A stretch of 12,862 nucleotides of DNA. Origin: an uncultured Clostridia bacterium. GTDB taxonomy: Bacteria > Bacillota > Clostridia > Oscillospirales > Acutalibacteraceae. The stretch spans positions 1-12,862 of the forward strand of contig CAMJYF010000017.1 of NCBI GenBank assembly GCA_946409885.1. The letters run 5' to 3'. Shown piece by piece: positions 7,330 to 12,862 of this stretch (position 1 is its first letter; every line of letters starts with the position of its first letter). A program made the translations under genes and the position numbers. Under the pieces are notes generated by a model, which was not told where the DNA came from, searched no databases, and was given only the letters and a program-made list of their open reading frames with translations.

Positions 7330-8529
7330 ATGGACACCAAAGAAAGAAGAGTAGGCACCTGTTCCCGCGGCATCCGCTGCCCCATCATCCGTGAGGGAGA
7401 CGACATTGCGAAGATCGTGGCGGACAGCGTGCTGGAAGCCGCCGAATGCGAGGGCTTTGCCCTGCGGGACCGGGACGTGATCTCCGTGACGGAATCCGTG
7501 GTGGCCCGGGCCCAGGGCAACTACGCCACCGTGGACGATATCGCGGCGGACGTGAAAGCGAAGCTGGGCGGCGGTACGATCGGCGTGATCTTCCCCATCC
7601 TCTCCCGCAACCGCTTTGCCATCTGCCTGCGGGGCATCGCCAAGGGCGCCAAAAAAATCGTGCTGATGCTCAGCTACCCCTCCGACGAGGTGGGCAACGA
7701 GCTGGTCAGCCTGGATAAGATCGACGCCGCGGGCGTGAACCCCTATTCCGACGTGCTGACGGAGGCGAAATACCGTGAGCTGTTCGGCGTGAACAGGCAT
7801 GAATTCACCGGCGTGGACTACGTGCAGTACTACGGCGACCTGATCCGGGAGATGGGCGCGGAGGCGGAGATCATCTTTGCCAACCATGCCAAAACCATCC
7901 TGAATTACACCGACTGCGTGCTGACCTGCGATATCCACACCCGGGCGCGCACCAAGCGCATCCTGAAGGCCGCCGGGGCCAGGGTGGTCTGCGGGCTGGA
8001 CGATATCCTGAACGCGCCGGTCAACGGCAGCGGCTGCAACGAAAAATACGGCCTGCTGGGCTCCAACAAGTCCACCGAGGAAAAGATCAAGCTGTTCCCC
8101 CGCAACTGCCAGCCGGTGGTGGAGGACGTGCAGAAGCGCATCCTGGAAGCCACGGGCAGGCACGTGGAGGTGATGGTCTACGGCGACGGCGCCTTCAAGG
8201 ATCCCCAGGGCAAGATCTGGGAGCTGGCCGACCCGGTGGTCTCCCCCGCCTTTACGGACGGCCTCATCGGCACCCCCAACGAGCTGAAGCTGAAATACCT
8301 GGCGGACAACGACTATAAGGACCTTTCCGGCGAGGCGCTGAAGGAGGCCATCTCCGCCAGCATCAAGGCCAAGGACGGCGACCTGAAGGGCAGCATGGCC
8401 AGCCAGGGCACCACCCCCCGCCAGCTGACCGACCTGATCGGCTCCCTCTGCGACCTGACCAGCGGCAGCGGCGACAAGGGAACGCCCGTGGTGCTGGTGC
8501 AGGGGTACTTCGATAATTATACGAATTAA
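7330..8529 (+). CDS. CofE-like (coenzyme F420-0:L-glutamate ligase family) amide ligase
   Basis: A 399-residue cytoplasmic protein resembling the F420-0 gamma-glutamyl ligase fold, whose archetype CofE uses GTP and a divalent metal to add glutamate to F420-0. Supporting stretches are DVISVTESVVARAQGNYATVDDIAADV (about 57-83), the FPILSRNRFAICLRGIAKGA block, VMVYGDGAFKDPQGKIWELADP (GDG near 285-287; metal/nucleotide-binding type loop) and SPAFTDGLIGTPNELKLKYLAD. It is longer than archaeal CofE (about 250 residues). No other F420 gene is in the window, and Clostridia carrying such proteins often lack F420, so the real acceptor may differ. Chlamydial CofE homologues act as folate polyglutamate synthases, one precedent for another acceptor. 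AAAGGA lies before ATG 7330 and only 20 bases separate it from the GH16 gene, so the two are co-transcribed. Family assignment is good; function is unknown. Confidence 0.78.
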   Translation: MDTKERRVGTCSRGIRCPIIREGDDIAKIVADSVLEAAECEGFALRDRDVISVTESVVARAQGNYATVDDIAADVKAKLGGGTIGVIFPILSRNRFAICLRGIAKGAKKIVLMLSYPSDEVGNELVSLDKIDAAGVNPYSDVLTEAKYRELFGVNRHEFTGVDYVQYYGDLIREMGAEAEIIFANHAKTILNYTDCVLTCDIHTRARTKRILKAAGARVVCGLDDILNAPVNGSGCNEKYGLLGSNKSTEEKIKLFPRNCQPVVEDVQKRILEATGRHVEVMVYGDGAFKDPQGKIWELADPVVSPAFTDGLIGTPNELKLKYLADNDYKDLSGEALKEAISASIKAKDGDLKGSMASQGTTPRQLTDLIGSLCDLTSGSGDKGTPVVLVQGYFDNYTN

Positions 8530-8557
8530 AAGGCAGTTCTTCTGAGGAGAACCATCA

Positions 8558-9916
8558 ATGACAAGATCCATTTCCAGATTTTACACCATCATTTTCGCCC
8601 TGCTGGTCATGCTGGGGGCGGTTTCACTCTCACTGCCGGGGATACAATCCTCCGCGAAAATCGACTATTCCTTTTCGGACGATCAGAACGGCTGCGCGGG
8701 AGGCACCGTTACGGTGAACGCCTCCCTGCCCGGCGAGTACAAGCTCTACTGGGGCGACGCCAACGGCAACCGGCTGACGGCGGAAGAGGCCGGAGAGGAG
8801 ATCCCCTACACGGAGTTCGGCGCGGTCACCGTCTCCAAGGGTGAGGGCAGTACCAGTATATACGAGTACACAGCCATTCCCGAAGGCGCCAGAACTGTAT
8901 TGGCTTATCAGGGCGCTTTCAAGAAAGGCCAGGCGGACATTCCGGCGGAAAAGCAGACCGTTAACGGCGACCTGCTGTATTCCTTCGGCGCGCTGTCCGA
9001 CGTGCATTTCAACCGCTACAACCTCTCTTTGACGGGCGACGACGCCTGCCTTGCCTTCCGCAACGCGCTGGAGTTCATGGACAAAAGCGACGTGTCGCTG
9101 GTGGCCATCTCCGGCGATATCAGCACCAAGGCGGAGGAGGATTCCTTCCGGAAGTTCAGCGACATCGTTTCCGACTTTGATTTTCCGGTGTACTCCTGCA
9201 CGGGCAACCACGACGTGGGCTATGACGACATCTGGGACCAGTGGCACGAGTACGTCAACCCGGACGTGTACGCCAACCCCGGCCGGACGGATATCGAGCT
9301 GGCGGAGAACGGGGTAGATTTCCTGTATAAGGGCGACGACCTCCGCGGCGACGTGTTTATCTTCCTCAGCCAGCGTTACTGGGATTACAACCGTCCGGAA
9401 AGCCGACTGCTGGAGGACGCGCAGCTGGACTGGCTGGAAGAAAAATTCGAGCAGTACAGGGACCGCACCGTCTACCTCTACTTCCACACCTTTATGGCGG
9501 ACGACAACAACGACCCCACCATGGGCGAGGGCAACCTGATCAACAACAAGGGCGTCACCTACGACCTGACCTACACCGTTGGCACCGCGGACGAGGTGCG
9601 TCTGAAGGCGCTGCTGAAGGAGTACAAAAACGTGGTCTTCTTCAACGGCCATTCCCACTGGGATTTCGACAGCTACACCATGAATGAGCAGACGAACATC
9701 ACCAGCTACGGCGGCAATTACGCCACCTTCGTGCACATCCCCAGCGTCTCCTCCCCCCGCTCCGTCGGCCCCAACGACAAGGACCGAAGCGAACGGTATA
9801 TGCGCTCCTCCCAGGGGTACCTGGTAAAGGTGTACGCGGATAAAATCGTGCTGACCGGCGTGGAATTCTGGGGCACCCGGTACCTTTCCTACGCCACGTT
9901 TCACATTTACCGCTGA
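8558..9916 (+). CDS. Secreted calcineurin-like metallophosphoesterase
   Basis: A 452-residue dinuclear-metal phosphoesterase. All five classic motifs are visible: SDVH (D148, H150), SGDIS (about 184-188), GNHD (216-219), the YFHTF histidine (about 309-313) and GHSH (364-367). Residues about 8-32 (FYTIIFALLVMLGAVSLSLPGI) are a signal peptide or N-terminal anchor. Residues about 35-140 form a beta-rich region before the catalytic domain, possibly an Ig-like or purple-acid-phosphatase-like leader. The domain thus acts outside the membrane. GAGGAG at 8544-8549 stands eight bases before ATG 8558, and 28 bases separate it from the CofE-like gene. It closes the three-gene unit and is followed at once by a strong terminator. 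Substrates of secreted relatives include nucleotides, phosphodiesters and cell-wall phosphopolymers; none can be chosen here. It is not a 5'-nucleotidase of the UshA type, because the C-terminal domain is missing. Confidence 0.88.
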   Translation: MTRSISRFYTIIFALLVMLGAVSLSLPGIQSSAKIDYSFSDDQNGCAGGTVTVNASLPGEYKLYWGDANGNRLTAEEAGEEIPYTEFGAVTVSKGEGSTSIYEYTAIPEGARTVLAYQGAFKKGQADIPAEKQTVNGDLLYSFGALSDVHFNRYNLSLTGDDACLAFRNALEFMDKSDVSLVAISGDISTKAEEDSFRKFSDIVSDFDFPVYSCTGNHDVGYDDIWDQWHEYVNPDVYANPGRTDIELAENGVDFLYKGDDLRGDVFIFLSQRYWDYNRPESRLLEDAQLDWLEEKFEQYRDRTVYLYFHTFMADDNNDPTMGEGNLINNKGVTYDLTYTVGTADEVRLKALLKEYKNVVFFNGHSHWDFDSYTMNEQTNITSYGGNYATFVHIPSVSSPRSVGPNDKDRSERYMRSSQGYLVKVYADKIVLTGVEFWGTRYLSYATFHIYR

Positions 9917-9937
9917 ACAGCATACAATAACGTAAAG

Positions 9938-9969
9938 CGGGCAGCCGACAGCCGGCCGCCCGTTTTTTT
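9938..9969 (+). terminator. Rho-independent terminator of the GH16–CofE–phosphoesterase unit
   Basis: CGGGC-A-GCCG (9938-9947) pairs with CGGC-C-GCCCG (9953-9962) with one mismatch, five-base loop ACAGC, followed by seven T (9963-9969). Confidence 0.92.
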
Positions 9970-9980
9970 CATAAAAAAAC

Positions 9981-10009
9981 TTGACGGCGTACGGTCAACG
10001 TGCTAAGAT
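9981..10009 (+). promoter_or_regulatory. Promoter of the cysteine-synthase-like gene
   Basis: TTGACG (9981-9986), a 17-base spacer and TAAGAT (10004-10009); start expected near 10016, leaving a leader of about 54 bases. Confidence 0.7.
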
Positions 10010-10025
10010 ATTGATTCAGCACGTT
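9997..10025 (+). promoter_or_regulatory. Inverted repeat across the -10 of the cysteine-synthase-like gene
   Basis: AACGTGCT (9997-10004) and AGCACGTT (10018-10025) are perfect 8-base arms 13 bases apart. They span the -10 box and the likely transcription start, the classic place for a repressor. The right arm runs into TTTTT, but most of the left arm lies upstream of the start, so an RNA terminator is unlikely. Confidence 0.5.
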
Positions 10026-10069
10026 TTTACATCATCCTGCAAAATCCTTTTGTTTGAGGAATCATTCTT

Positions 10070-10999
10070 ATGATATACAACAACATATTAGAAGCCATCG
10101 GCCACACGCCGATGATCCGGCTGCAGCGGCTCCCCCGCCCCGGCTCGGCGGAGGTGCTGGTCAAATTCGAGGGGCTGAACGTGGGCGGCTCCATCAAAAC
10201 CCGCACGGCCCTCAACATGATCGAGGACGCGGAGCGCAAGGGGCTGATCGGCCCGGATACCGTGATCGTGGAACCCACCAGCGGCAACCAGGGCATCGGT
10301 CTGGCGCTTGTGGGCGCCGTGAAGGGCTACAAGGTCATCATCATCATGCCGGACTCCGTCAGCAAGGAACGCCGCATGCTGGTCCGTCAGTACGGCGCGG
10401 AGGTCCGTCTCGTCCACGACCGCAACAACATCGGTGAATGCATCGAGAAGTGCATCGAGATGGCCCAGGAGATGGGAAGGGAAGACCCGAACGTCTTCAT
10501 CCCGAACCAGTTTGAAAACTACAATAACATCGAAGCGCACCTGCAGCACACCGCGCTCGAGATCCTTGACGACATGGATGGTCAGCCCATCCACGCCTTC
10601 TGCTCCGGCGTCGGCACCGGCGGTACGCTGTCCGGCATCGGCAAAGTGCTGAAGGAAGCGAACCCGGATATCTCTATCGTGGCCTGTGAGCCCGATAACG
10701 CCGCCATTCTCAGCGGAGGCAACATCGGTACCCATTTGCAGATGGGCATCGGCGACGGCGTCATCCCGGCCATTCTGGACCAGGAGATCTACAACGACAT
10801 CCGCATCGTCACCGATGAGGAGGCCCTCGAGACCACCCGCCGTCTGGCAGCGGAGGAAGGCATCCTCTGCGGCATCTCCAGCGGCACGAATGTGTCCGTC
10901 GCGCTGAAGCTCGCGAAGGAACTCGGGAAGGGGAAGACGGTCGTCACGGTCCTGCCGGATACGGGCGAACGGTACTTCAGCACCATCCTGTTTGAGTAA
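10070..10999 (+). CDS. Cysteine synthase-family PLP enzyme (O-acetylserine sulfhydrylase-like)
   Basis: A 309-residue fold-type II PLP enzyme of the CysK/CysM/cystathionine beta-synthase group; CysK makes cysteine from O-acetylserine and sulfide in the cytoplasm. K43 in GGSIKTRTALNMI is the PLP Schiff-base lysine, TSGNQG (70-75) is the substrate/asparagine loop, SGVGTGGT (179-186) the phosphate-binding glycine loop, and GISSGTN near 267-273 carries the serine facing the pyridine nitrogen. Length and N-terminal LEAIGHTPMIRL fit. Oddities versus typical CysK are SxKTR where SVKDR is usual, SGNQG where SGNTG is usual, and NQFENYNNIEAH where the common form has N-P-x-N-P. The substrate pocket may therefore differ (other beta-replacement reactions are possible). 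GAGGA (10056-10060) is nine bases before ATG. It has its own promoter, and no cysE or sulfate gene is next to it. Confidence 0.85.
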   Translation: MIYNNILEAIGHTPMIRLQRLPRPGSAEVLVKFEGLNVGGSIKTRTALNMIEDAERKGLIGPDTVIVEPTSGNQGIGLALVGAVKGYKVIIIMPDSVSKERRMLVRQYGAEVRLVHDRNNIGECIEKCIEMAQEMGREDPNVFIPNQFENYNNIEAHLQHTALEILDDMDGQPIHAFCSGVGTGGTLSGIGKVLKEANPDISIVACEPDNAAILSGGNIGTHLQMGIGDGVIPAILDQEIYNDIRIVTDEEALETTRRLAAEEGILCGISSGTNVSVALKLAKELGKGKTVVTVLPDTGERYFSTILFE

Positions 11000-11022
11000 A
11001 TCGTTTAAAAACGACGTACCTA

Positions 11023-11051
11023 TTGAACTTTTCGTTTGATTGCGCTATAAT
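11023..11051 (+). promoter_or_regulatory. Sigma-A promoter of the YdbC-like gene
   Basis: TTGAAC (11023-11028), exactly 17 bases, then a perfect TATAAT (11046-11051). Start expected near 11058, inside the palindrome that follows. Confidence 0.88.
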
Positions 11052-11054
11052 TCA

Positions 11055-11080
11055 CTTATAATTATAAATATAATTATAAG
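11055..11080 (+). promoter_or_regulatory. 26-base perfect palindrome between promoter and ribosome binding site
   Basis: CTTATAATTATA (11055-11066) and TATAATTATAAG (11069-11080) are perfect 12-base arms around AA. The palindrome covers the expected transcription start and its right end overlaps the first bases of the Shine-Dalgarno (AAGGAGGAG, 11078-11086). It contains two more TATAAT hexamers. It is best read as an operator; a short AU-rich mRNA hairpin is the alternative. Confidence 0.6.
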
Positions 11081-11093
11081 GAGGAGTTTGGAA

Positions 11094-11318
11094 ATGCCGG
11101 AATTCACTTATGAGATCACGGAAGAATTTGGCGTCCTTTCGGAGAACGCCCGCGGCTGGACCAAGGAACTGAACAAGGTCTCCTGGAACGGCGGAAAACC
11201 GAAGTTTGATATCCGTGACTGGGCTCCCGAGCATGAGCGCATGGGCAAAGGCGTCACTCTCAACGAGGAAGAGGCCGCTGAGCTCAAAGAGCTTCTGAAC
11301 GGAATCAAAGATCTTTAA
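11094..11318 (+). CDS. YdbC/PC4-like single-stranded DNA-binding protein
   Basis: A 74-residue protein of the YdbC family, the bacterial relatives of eukaryotic coactivator PC4, which bind single-stranded DNA as dimers through a curved beta-sheet. The sequence carries the family pattern: FTYEITEEFGVLSE (first strand pair), GWTKELNKVSWNGGKPKFDIRDWAPEHERMGKGVTLNEEE (basic strands with K and W, and the D-I-R-D-W turn), then one amphipathic helix AAELKELLNGIKDL. ATG 11094 follows AAGGAGGAG by seven bases; the in-frame ATG at 11040 lies upstream of the expected transcription start and would only translate the palindrome. A monocistronic unit with its own promoter and terminator. In bacteria the biological role of this family is poorly defined. 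Confidence 0.85.
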   Translation: MPEFTYEITEEFGVLSENARGWTKELNKVSWNGGKPKFDIRDWAPEHERMGKGVTLNEEEAAELKELLNGIKDL

Positions 11319-11343
11319 GCCATCTTTGAACACCAGAGAATGG

Positions 11344-11386
11344 AACACCGGTAGCGGTCCGATCAGGACATGCGCCGGTGTTTTTT
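11344..11386 (+). terminator. Rho-independent terminator of the YdbC-like gene
   Basis: AACACCGG (11344-11351) pairs perfectly with CCGGTGTT (11375-11382), with an inner GTCC/GGAC stem around GATCA and a symmetric internal loop; T-rich to 11386. Confidence 0.82.
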
Positions 11387-11388
11387 CT

Positions 11389-11402
11389 TGTGACACGTCA
11401 CA
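11389..11402 (+). promoter_or_regulatory. Palindrome upstream of the sigma factor gene
   Basis: TGTGAC and GTCACA are perfect 6-base arms around AC, lying between the previous terminator and the sigma gene. CGTCTA at 11419-11424 resembles an ECF-type -10, but no matching GAAC-type -35 stands at the right distance. Operator function is only a suggestion; the half-site spacing (TGTGA-N4-TCACA) is not that of CRP (N6). Confidence 0.35.
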
Positions 11403-11441
11403 GAATCCTCTCTGCGGCCGTCTAAGGAGTGTAACAGCAAT

Positions 11442-11449
11442 GGAGGTGA
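11442..11449 (+). promoter_or_regulatory. Ribosome binding site that favours a TTG start for the sigma factor
   Basis: GGAGGTGA is a full match to the 16S rRNA tail. Its GGAGG core is nine bases before TTG 11456 and fifteen before ATG 11462, so TTG is preferred. A second site, AAGGAG (11424-11429), precedes an out-of-frame ATG at 11440. Confidence 0.55.
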
Positions 11450-11455
11450 ACAGCA

Positions 11456-11959
11456 TTGCGAATGGACAAAGCATGGTTCTCGGACCAGATCCGGGAAAGG
11501 GAAGCGGCGATGTACGCGCTGGCGATGAGCTATATGAAGCAGGAGGACGATGCCCTCGACTGCATGCAGCAGAGCATACTGAAGGCGTATGAGCATCTCG
11601 ACACCCTGAGAGACCCGGAGAAGTTCAAACCCTGGCTCTACGGCATCCTCATCAACTGCTGCAAAGATGAACTGCGGCGCAGGAAGCGTGCCGGGGTCCC
11701 GGAGGAACACACGGAAGACCGCCCGGCGCCGGAAGCGGCCGTCTCGACGGAGACGAAACAGGTCCTCTGGAATGCTGTGGACCGCCTCGGTGAACCGTAT
11801 CGGACGGTGCTCATCCTTTTCTATTATGAAGACCTGCCGACGGCAGACGTCGCGGCAGCGACGGGCACCCGACCCGCCACGGTCCGCAAACAGCTGGAAC
11901 GCGCGCGGGATCTGCTGAGAGCAGAGCTCGCGAAGGAGGGATTCGATGAAACGGAATGA
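11456..11959 (+). CDS. ECF RNA polymerase sigma factor (SigV-like)
   Basis: A 167-residue ECF sigma factor (165 if ATG 11462 is used). Region 2 spans about residues 12-76: it includes YALAMSYMKQEDDALDCMQQSILKAYEHLDTLRDPEKFKPWLYGILINCCKDELRRRKR, with the D-A-x-D-x-x-Q core-binding pattern and the F-x-x-W-L-x-x-I promoter-melting helix. After an acidic linker, region 4 follows at about 104-160 (LGEPYRTVLILFYYEDLPTADVAAATGTRPATVRKQLERARDLL), an HTH that reads the -35. It overlaps the start of the anti-sigma gene by 14 bases, so the two are translationally coupled. The partner is RsiV-like, so this is most likely the SigV-type (CsfV-type) factor that, in Bacillus subtilis and Clostridioides difficile, turns on lysozyme-resistance genes. 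SigV assignment rests on the partner, not on the sigma itself. Confidence 0.88.
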   Translation: MRMDKAWFSDQIREREAAMYALAMSYMKQEDDALDCMQQSILKAYEHLDTLRDPEKFKPWLYGILINCCKDELRRRKRAGVPEEHTEDRPAPEAAVSTETKQVLWNAVDRLGEPYRTVLILFYYEDLPTADVAAATGTRPATVRKQLERARDLLRAELAKEGFDETE

Positions 11960-12842
11960 CGATATGCTTCGCAAACTGGCGCAGGAGGAGCGCGCCCGGG
12001 TCGAGGTGCCGGACCATGTCCGGTCTGCCGTCGAAGAGACGCTCGCCTCACTGCCCGAGACGCCGGCCTCGAACGTCGTTGAGATGCCGAAGCGAACAAG
12101 ACACTGGAAGATCCCCGCGACGATCGCGGCCGCCTTCCTGGCCATCTTCCTGATCCTCCCGAACACCGGCGCTCCGGTGGCACAGGCCCTTTCGAGCATC
12201 CCGGTCCTCGGCACGGTCTTCGAGGCCGTCACCTTCCGGGAGTACGCGGAGGAGACCGAGACGACCGACGTGAGCGTGAAGACGCCGAAGATCGCGTCGG
12301 AGGAAAAGGGGAAAGAGGCCGCGGAAGCGGTCAGCGCTGAGATCGACGCAATGAACGAGAAAGCCGTCGCGCAGTTCAGGAAGGACCACGCGGACGGCGG
12401 CTACGGAAGCCTCGATATCTATTATGATGTAGCGGCAGACACCGACCGCTGGTACACCGTCCGGGTCGTCCGGGAAGAGACGGCCGCGTCAGGCGCTGTG
12501 GAAGAGGACTACTACACGTTCGACAAACAGACCGGCAACCTGGTCATCCTGTCGGACCTCTTTGAGAAGGATGAGTACATCGCCCACATTTCAGAGAACA
12601 TCAAAAAGCAGATGCGGGCACAGATGAAGAAGGACGACTCGGTCTCCTACTTCCTCGACTCCGACATGCCGGAGGAGGACTTCGCCGAGATCGACCCGAA
12701 CCAGGACTTCTACATCGCCGAAGACGGCAGCCTCGTCGTCTGCTTCGACGAATACGAAGTCGCTCCCGGCTCCATGGGCACGGTCAGCTTCAAGGTCCCG
12801 CCAAAAGTCTACCGCGGAGACTTGAAACCTGAATATAAGTAA
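11946..12842 (+). CDS. RsiV-like anti-sigma factor, candidate lysozyme receptor
   Basis: A 298-residue single-pass membrane protein. Residues 1-52 are a short cytoplasmic sigma-binding part; 55-73 (KIPATIAAAFLAIFLILP) form the membrane helix, then APVAQALSSIPVLGTVFEAVTFREY. The AQA at 79-81 is a plausible signal-peptidase site, as used when RsiV is cut after lysozyme binding. The extracellular part ends in a DUF3298/RsiV-type domain: YYTFDKQTGNLVILSDLF (about 196-213), ISENIKKQM, then FYIAEDGSLVVCFDEYEVAPGSMGTVSFKVP (about 256-286), whose E-Y-E-V-A-P-G-x-M-G is the family hallmark. In Bacillus subtilis and Clostridioides difficile this domain binds lysozyme directly, which exposes the cut site and frees the sigma factor. 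AAGGAGG (11933-11939) is six bases before ATG 11946, and the start overlaps the sigma gene. The TAA lies 20 bases from the window edge, so the regulon genes are not seen. Confidence 0.87.
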   Translation: MKRNDDMLRKLAQEERARVEVPDHVRSAVEETLASLPETPASNVVEMPKRTRHWKIPATIAAAFLAIFLILPNTGAPVAQALSSIPVLGTVFEAVTFREYAEETETTDVSVKTPKIASEEKGKEAAEAVSAEIDAMNEKAVAQFRKDHADGGYGSLDIYYDVAADTDRWYTVRVVREETAASGAVEEDYYTFDKQTGNLVILSDLFEKDEYIAHISENIKKQMRAQMKKDDSVSYFLDSDMPEEDFAEIDPNQDFYIAEDGSLVVCFDEYEVAPGSMGTVSFKVPPKVYRGDLKPEYK

Positions 12843-12862
12843 ACACTGAAATGCAGATCCCC

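Noticed and set aside
7321..8571. Long 416-codon minus-strand frame opposite the CofE-like gene
   Set aside because: Antisense shadow with His/Val/Gly-rich composition and no start signals; the plus strand is well explained.
8630..9904. Long 424-codon minus-strand frame opposite the phosphoesterase
   Set aside because: Same kind of shadow; all five metallophosphoesterase motifs are on the plus strand.
11001..11014. TCGTTT-AA-AAACGA hairpin after the cysteine-synthase-like gene as a terminator
   Set aside because: Only six weak pairs, a two-base loop and no T-run; it is not a convincing terminator.
11389..11402. CRP/FNR binding site
   Set aside because: CRP half-sites are six bases apart (TGTGA-N6-TCACA); here the spacing is four, so it is left as an unnamed palindrome.

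Overview
The window looks like chromosomal DNA from a GC-rich Gram-positive bacterium of the class Clostridia, plausibly a gut Oscillospirales-type lineage. The evidence is the gene set: murB–whiA, an RsiV-type anti-sigma factor, a YdbC/PC4 protein, a ProX-type editing protein and a GPH sugar symporter. Bacillota-like signals also fit, with strong purine-rich ribosome binding sites, consensus sigma-A promoters, and TTG and GTG starts. The exact genus cannot be read from the sequence. There is no rRNA, tRNA, CRISPR array, insertion sequence or phage gene that I can see.

Left block (1-1682, +): the 3' end of murB, whiA and a ProX-like Ala-tRNA(Pro) deacylase overlap by one base at each junction (TGATG, TAATG), so they are almost certainly one operon. 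Next comes an AT-richer orphan membrane protein (1847-2368, +) with a palindrome upstream. It converges on a GPH-family sugar:cation symporter (2434-4035, -), and a hairpin terminator that works on the minus strand lies between them.

Middle block: the symporter and an EF-G paralogue (4278-6350, +) diverge from about 240 bases that hold two near-consensus promoters. The EF-G paralogue has a full domain set but altered GTPase motifs. A rho-independent terminator follows it. Then come three tightly spaced genes: a membrane-anchored or secreted GH16 beta-glucanase (6425-7309), a CofE-like gamma-glutamyl ligase (7330-8529) and a secreted calcineurin-like metallophosphoesterase (8558-9916). A strong terminator ends this unit. 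This is the least conventional gene association in the window and the best candidate for an undescribed pathway.

Right block: a cysteine-synthase-like PLP enzyme (10070-10999) has its own promoter, with an inverted repeat over the -10. A YdbC/PC4 ssDNA-binding protein (11094-11318) has a consensus promoter followed by a 26-base palindrome, and then a terminator. An ECF sigma factor overlaps an RsiV-type anti-sigma factor (11456-12842), which by homology is a lysozyme-sensing cell-envelope stress switch. Its target genes, if adjacent, lie beyond the right edge.
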